DNA of 64,000 nt from CAWKDG01 sp963848355 (lineage in GTDB: Bacteria > Actinomycetota > Acidimicrobiia > Acidimicrobiales > UBA8190). Shown here one piece after another: positions 61,227-64,000 of the stretch (position 1 is the first letter of the stretch; each line of letters starts with the position of its first letter). The position numbers and the translations under genes are program-made. Below the pieces are notes generated by a model. The model saw nothing but the letters and a program-made list of their open reading frames with translations, did no database searches and was not told where the DNA came from. The stretch lies in contig CAWKDG010000012.1 in the NCBI GenBank assembly GCA_963848355.1, positions 248,001 to 312,000 of the forward strand. Direction: 5' to 3'.

Positions 61227-62473
61227 TCCCAGTCGCCGAGGCACGCCAGTTCGTCCTCTCCGCATGCAAGGTCCTCACCCCCGTGCAGCTGGACGTTCAC
61301 GACGCCCACGGCCACGTTCTGGCCGAGAACGTCTTTGCCACGACGGATGTGCCGCCGTTCGCCAATTCGTCTATGGACGGCTACGCCCTGCGGGCCGCCG
61401 ACACGGCGTCTGCCCCCGTGCGCCTTAAGGTGGTGGCCAGCGTGATGGCCGGGGATGACGCGAGGCCTCTCGTATCGCCCGGTGAGTCGGTCCGGATCAT
61501 GACAGGGGCACCGCTGCCGCCTGGCGCTGATGCCGTGTGCATGGTCGAGCGCACCCGCCTCGAATCGGGCGGATCGATCGTCGTCGTCGAGGAATCGGTG
61601 GAGCCCGGGACGTTCGTACGGAAGGCCGGGGGCGACGTCCGTGCGGGCGACGAAGTGTTCTCTCCCGGGACGTACCTAGGCGCCGCCCACGTGGGCGTGC
61701 TCTCGAGCATCGGGGTCGAGCGGCTTTTCGTCCACCCGTTGCCCACCGTGGGAGTGCTCTCCACCGGCGACGAGTTGGCCACATCGAGGGGCACCCTGGC
61801 GCCGGGAAAGATCCGGGACGCCAACCGCCCAGCGCTCCTGGCCCAACTCCGGACCGACGGCTTCAGCGCGGTCGACCTCGGCGTGGCCGGAGACGACGAG
61901 GCGACCCTCACCACTCTGCTCGAAGAAGCAGGCTGCCGCTGCGACGCCATCGTCTCGAGCGGAGGGGTGAGTGTGGGTGACCTGGACCTGATGAAACCCG
62001 TGCTCCGCAAGCTGAGCGGACCCACCATGCATTGGATGCAGGTGGCCATCAAGCCGGCTAAGCCTTTTGCCTTCGGGGTGCTCGAGAAGTCCGGGACACC
62101 GGTCTTCGGGCTTCCGGGAAACCCGGTCTCGGCTCTCGTGTCCTACGAGCTGTTCGTCCGGCCGGCGCTGCGTTCCATAGCGGGCTGCACCGTGCTCGAT
62201 CGGCCGCGCCTTTCCGCCGTCGCCGAGGACGACCTCCCCCGTCGTCCCGATGGCAAGTTGCACCTAATCAGGGTGACGGCCCGCACCGGAACCGACGGAG
62301 AGTTGGGGGTGCGAATGGTCGGTGGCCAGGACTCGCACATGCTGCACGTCATGGCGCAGTCCAACGCACTGGCGCTGCTGCCGGACGGGGACGGTGTGCG
62401 CGCCGGGCAGAACGTGGAGGTCCTTCTCCTCGACGCAAGCGGGGTGCCCGCCGCAGGGCGGGAGCCGTGGTGA
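61223..62473 (+). CDS. moeA: molybdopterin molybdenumtransferase MoeA
   Basis: A 416-residue protein that inserts molybdate into adenylylated molybdopterin. It has SMDGYALRAAD, VRIMTGAPLPPGADAV, GVLSTGDEL, KIRDANRPALLAQL, VSSGGVSVGDLD and GLPGNPVSALVSYELF, the full MoeA series including the MPT-binding domain and the final beta-barrel. ATG 61223 overlaps a small upstream frame. The Mog/MoaB and moaE genes downstream complete a cofactor cluster. Confidence 0.95.
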   Translation: MIPVAEARQFVLSACKVLTPVQLDVHDAHGHVLAENVFATTDVPPFANSSMDGYALRAADTASAPVRLKVVASVMAGDDARPLVSPGESVRIMTGAPLPPGADAVCMVERTRLESGGSIVVVEESVEPGTFVRKAGGDVRAGDEVFSPGTYLGAAHVGVLSSIGVERLFVHPLPTVGVLSTGDELATSRGTLAPGKIRDANRPALLAQLRTDGFSAVDLGVAGDDEATLTTLLEEAGCRCDAIVSSGGVSVGDLDLMKPVLRKLSGPTMHWMQVAIKPAKPFAFGVLEKSGTPVFGLPGNPVSALVSYELFVRPALRSIAGCTVLDRPRLSAVAEDDLPRRPDGKLHLIRVTARTGTDGELGVRMVGGQDSHMLHVMAQSNALALLPDGDGVRAGQNVEVLLLDASGVPAAGREPW

Positions 62474-62508
62474 ACCGGGGACGTTGAAGCGTGGCCGAGC
62501 GAGGCGTG

Positions 62509-63075
62509 CTAGCGCGGCGCCCGGCTGTCGATCCCGCTGATCCCGTCGATGCTGGTGGCGTTCTTCTCGGCCCAGTACTGACGAATTCCGTCGCGCCCCT
62601 TGCGGGTTGACCATTGATCCATGGTTGGTCGATGACCCTTGAACGTCATCAGGGGCACGCCGTAGCCGCACGAGTCCGACACCCGGCGCACGTCCACGAC
62701 GATGACCGAGCGGACCCCTGGCCCCGCACCACCGGGAAAGCGGTCGGCGAAATCGTCGAATTGCGGGTCGTCGGCCAACACGACCCGGCCTGTCCCGTGC
62801 AGGCGCACGATCCGTGGCGGTCCCGCAAAGGCGCAAAACATGATCACGATCCGGCCGTTCTCCTGGAGATGGGCGATGGTCTCGACGCCACTCCCGGTCT
62901 GGTCGAGGAAGGCCACCGTGCGCTCGTTCAGAACGGCGAACTCCTCGCGGTTGCCCTTGGGTGAGCAGTTCACCGAACCTTCCTGATGGAGCGGAGCCGT
63001 CGCCACGAAGAAGACCGGCTGGTCCGACAACCACTCGGTCAGCGTCTGGTCGATCCCGTCGAACGTCTTCGCCAC
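62509..63075 (-). CDS. pyridoxamine 5'-phosphate oxidase-related FMN-binding protein
   Basis: A 188-residue split-barrel protein. FFVATAPLHQEGSVNCSPKG, VAFLDQTGSGVETIAHLQENGRI and MFCAFAGPPRIVRLHGTGRVV match a PPOX subgroup whose members often have a long C-terminal extension ending in a helix (GRDGIRQYWAEKNATSIDGI). It lies on the opposite strand between moeA and the Mog gene and is thus probably unrelated to Mo cofactor synthesis. ATG 63075. Confidence 0.82.
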   Translation of the reverse strand: MAKTFDGIDQTLTEWLSDQPVFFVATAPLHQEGSVNCSPKGNREEFAVLNERTVAFLDQTGSGVETIAHLQENGRIVIMFCAFAGPPRIVRLHGTGRVVLADDPQFDDFADRFPGGAGPGVRSVIVVDVRRVSDSCGYGVPLMTFKGHRPTMDQWSTRKGRDGIRQYWAEKNATSIDGISGIDSRAPR

Positions 63076-63146
63076 CCATGCATTATCGCATTTCGCCTCC
63101 GGACGTGCCCTTCTGGCGATGCGACGTCTTGCTTCCCGGTAGCGTC

Positions 63147-63623
63147 ATGGCCGTCATGACTCTCCAGGCGAAGATCCTCACTGTTTCTGAATCGGTCAGC
63201 ATGGGTACGCGCCAGGATCGCTCCGGTGACGAACTGACCCGCATGCTCGTCGGGCACGGGTTTCGCGTCGTCGATCGGCGGGTCGTCCCCGACGGCACGG
63301 CCCCGGTCTCGGCCGCTCTCGTCGAACTGTCGACCGGATTCACAGGACTCGTGGTGACCACGGGGGGCACCGGCTTCTCGCCCACCGACGTCACCCCGGA
63401 GGCGACCCGCGCCGTCCTCGAACGCGAGGCTCCTGGCCTGGCCGAGGCCATGCGCTCCGTGAGCCCGCTCGGACGCCTCTCGCGCGGCGTGGCGGGAACC
63501 GTCGGCGGTTGCCTCATTCTCAACGTCCCGGGATCGCCGAGCGGTGCGGTGGAATCCCTCGAGGCCGTGGCGGACGTTCTCGGACACGCGCTCGAGCTGC
63601 TCGCCGGGGGCCGACCCCACTGA
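63147..63623 (+). CDS. mogA: molybdopterin adenylyltransferase Mog/MoaB-like
   Basis: A 158-residue protein. LTVSESVSMGTRQDRSGDEL and VTTGGTGFSPTDVTPEAT are the Mog/MoaB signature, with the TGGTG loop holding molybdopterin. It adenylylates molybdopterin before MoeA acts. ATG 63147 (MAVMTLQ) is preferred; ATG 63156 is nearly equal. It precedes moaE on the same strand. Confidence 0.92.
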   Translation: MAVMTLQAKILTVSESVSMGTRQDRSGDELTRMLVGHGFRVVDRRVVPDGTAPVSAALVELSTGFTGLVVTTGGTGFSPTDVTPEATRAVLEREAPGLAEAMRSVSPLGRLSRGVAGTVGGCLILNVPGSPSGAVESLEAVADVLGHALELLAGGRPH

Positions 63624-63712
63624 TCGCGCCGTCAGGATGTCGGAGCGGCACCGGAAACGCTGGGTGCGTGAGGGAGACCTACGCAGTGCCCCGATTAGTG
63701 TGTTCAACGGCT

Positions 63713-63724
63713 CTCTCCGGAGAG
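63713..63724. promoter_or_regulatory. 12-base perfect palindrome upstream of moaE
   Basis: CTCTCCGGAGAG is self-complementary and lies 24 bases before GTG 63748, just before the moaE ribosome site (aaagggg). It could be an operator or fold into a small mRNA hairpin. Confidence 0.4.
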
Positions 63725-63747
63725 GCGGCCGGAAAAAAGGGGTGGCA

Positions 63748-64000
63748 GTGACGGACGCTAAAGGGGACATCGAGGGCGGCCCGGTGACCCTGACCGAGCT
63801 GACTCCCCCAGAGAGCGGTGACTGGGTCGGCGTCGGTACGGGACCTGTGCCGGTCGAGGCGGCGTGGCAGTGGGCGATCCTCCCCGGGTGCGGAGGAATC
63901 GTGACCTTCTGCGGCACGGTGCGTGACCACTCCGAGGGGCGTCCCGGCGTGACCTGCCTGGAGTACGAGGCGTACGTCGAGCAGGTTGCTCCTCAGCTCG
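63748..64000 (+). CDS. moaE: molybdopterin synthase catalytic subunit MoaE (cut by window end)
   Basis: The visible 84 codons start at GTG 63748 (AAAGGGG five bases upstream). GCGGIVTFCGTVRDHSEGRPG and CLEYEAYVEQ are the conserved N-terminal MoaE pattern. The active-site Lys lies beyond the window. The N-terminal 45 residues before the MoaE core are longer than usual. MoaE transfers sulfur from MoaD to precursor Z, so a moaD gene would be expected elsewhere. Confidence 0.88.
   Translation, partial: MTDAKGDIEGGPVTLTELTPPESGDWVGVGTGPVPVEAAWQWAILPGCGGIVTFCGTVRDHSEGRPGVTCLEYEAYVEQVAPQL

Overview
The window looks like a chromosome segment of a high-GC actinobacterium. I think it is most likely from class Acidimicrobiia, possibly an acid-soil or aquatic lineage. 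That is an inference from several things: very high GC, frequent GTG starts, GTGA/ATGA gene overlaps, Thr-rich tails on secreted proteins, F420-type split-barrel enzymes, many acyl-CoA/steroid-like catabolic genes, and a G1 (acid-active) glutamic peptidase. No rRNA, CRISPR array, integrase or complete tRNA was seen.

Left part (about 0-26.7 kb) is dense and mostly intact. It encodes an anchored GH18 protein, then a lipid/terpenoid-type catabolic block: cytochrome P450, two split-barrel F420/FMN proteins, SDR, DapB-like dehydrogenase, epoxide-hydrolase-like protein, an unusual three-gene operon in which two lipocalin-like paralogues flank an APH-type kinase, VOC proteins, a frameshifted amidohydrolase, AcuI-like reductase, MaoC-like dehydratase, acyl-CoA ligases, Zn-dependent dehydrogenase, a ThDP enzyme and a dienelactone hydrolase. 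A KstR-like palindrome precedes the SDR. Two copies of CTGAC-N6-GTCAG precede the dehydratase and the Zn-dehydrogenase. A secreted copper monooxygenase of the PHM/DBM type lies in between.

Middle part (26.7-50.6 kb) is more accessory. It has an ECF sigma factor with a Gly-rich membrane partner, a secreted G1 peptidase, a Fur/Zur regulator, a PaaK-like ligase with a GNAT protein, two c-di-GMP phosphodiesterase-type proteins (a partly degenerate EAL protein and an HD-GYP protein continuing into a fibronectin-III region), secreted proteins, an IS481-type remnant, and a carbohydrate locus (GH13, GH38, a GmhA-like SIS protein, PhyH, an ABC solute-binding lipoprotein, GH1). GH13, GH38, HD-GYP and the IS remnant each carry several frameshifts while keeping their conserved motifs, so the locus is either decaying or contains indel errors. 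The 3' half of a tRNA-Arg(CCT) gene at 50.58-50.62 kb looks like an attachment-site scar and may mark an island edge.

Right part (50.6-64 kb) holds a truncated LPG-synthase-like membrane protein, TetR, HdeD-like and DAG-kinase genes, then a compact minus-strand operon (TetR, extradiol dioxygenase, flavin monooxygenase, fumarylacetoacetase-family hydrolase, split-barrel protein). That operon reads as an aromatic meta-cleavage pathway. A frameshifted second flavin monooxygenase follows. The window ends in molybdenum-cofactor genes (moeA, a Mog/MoaB protein, and moaE cut by the window edge).
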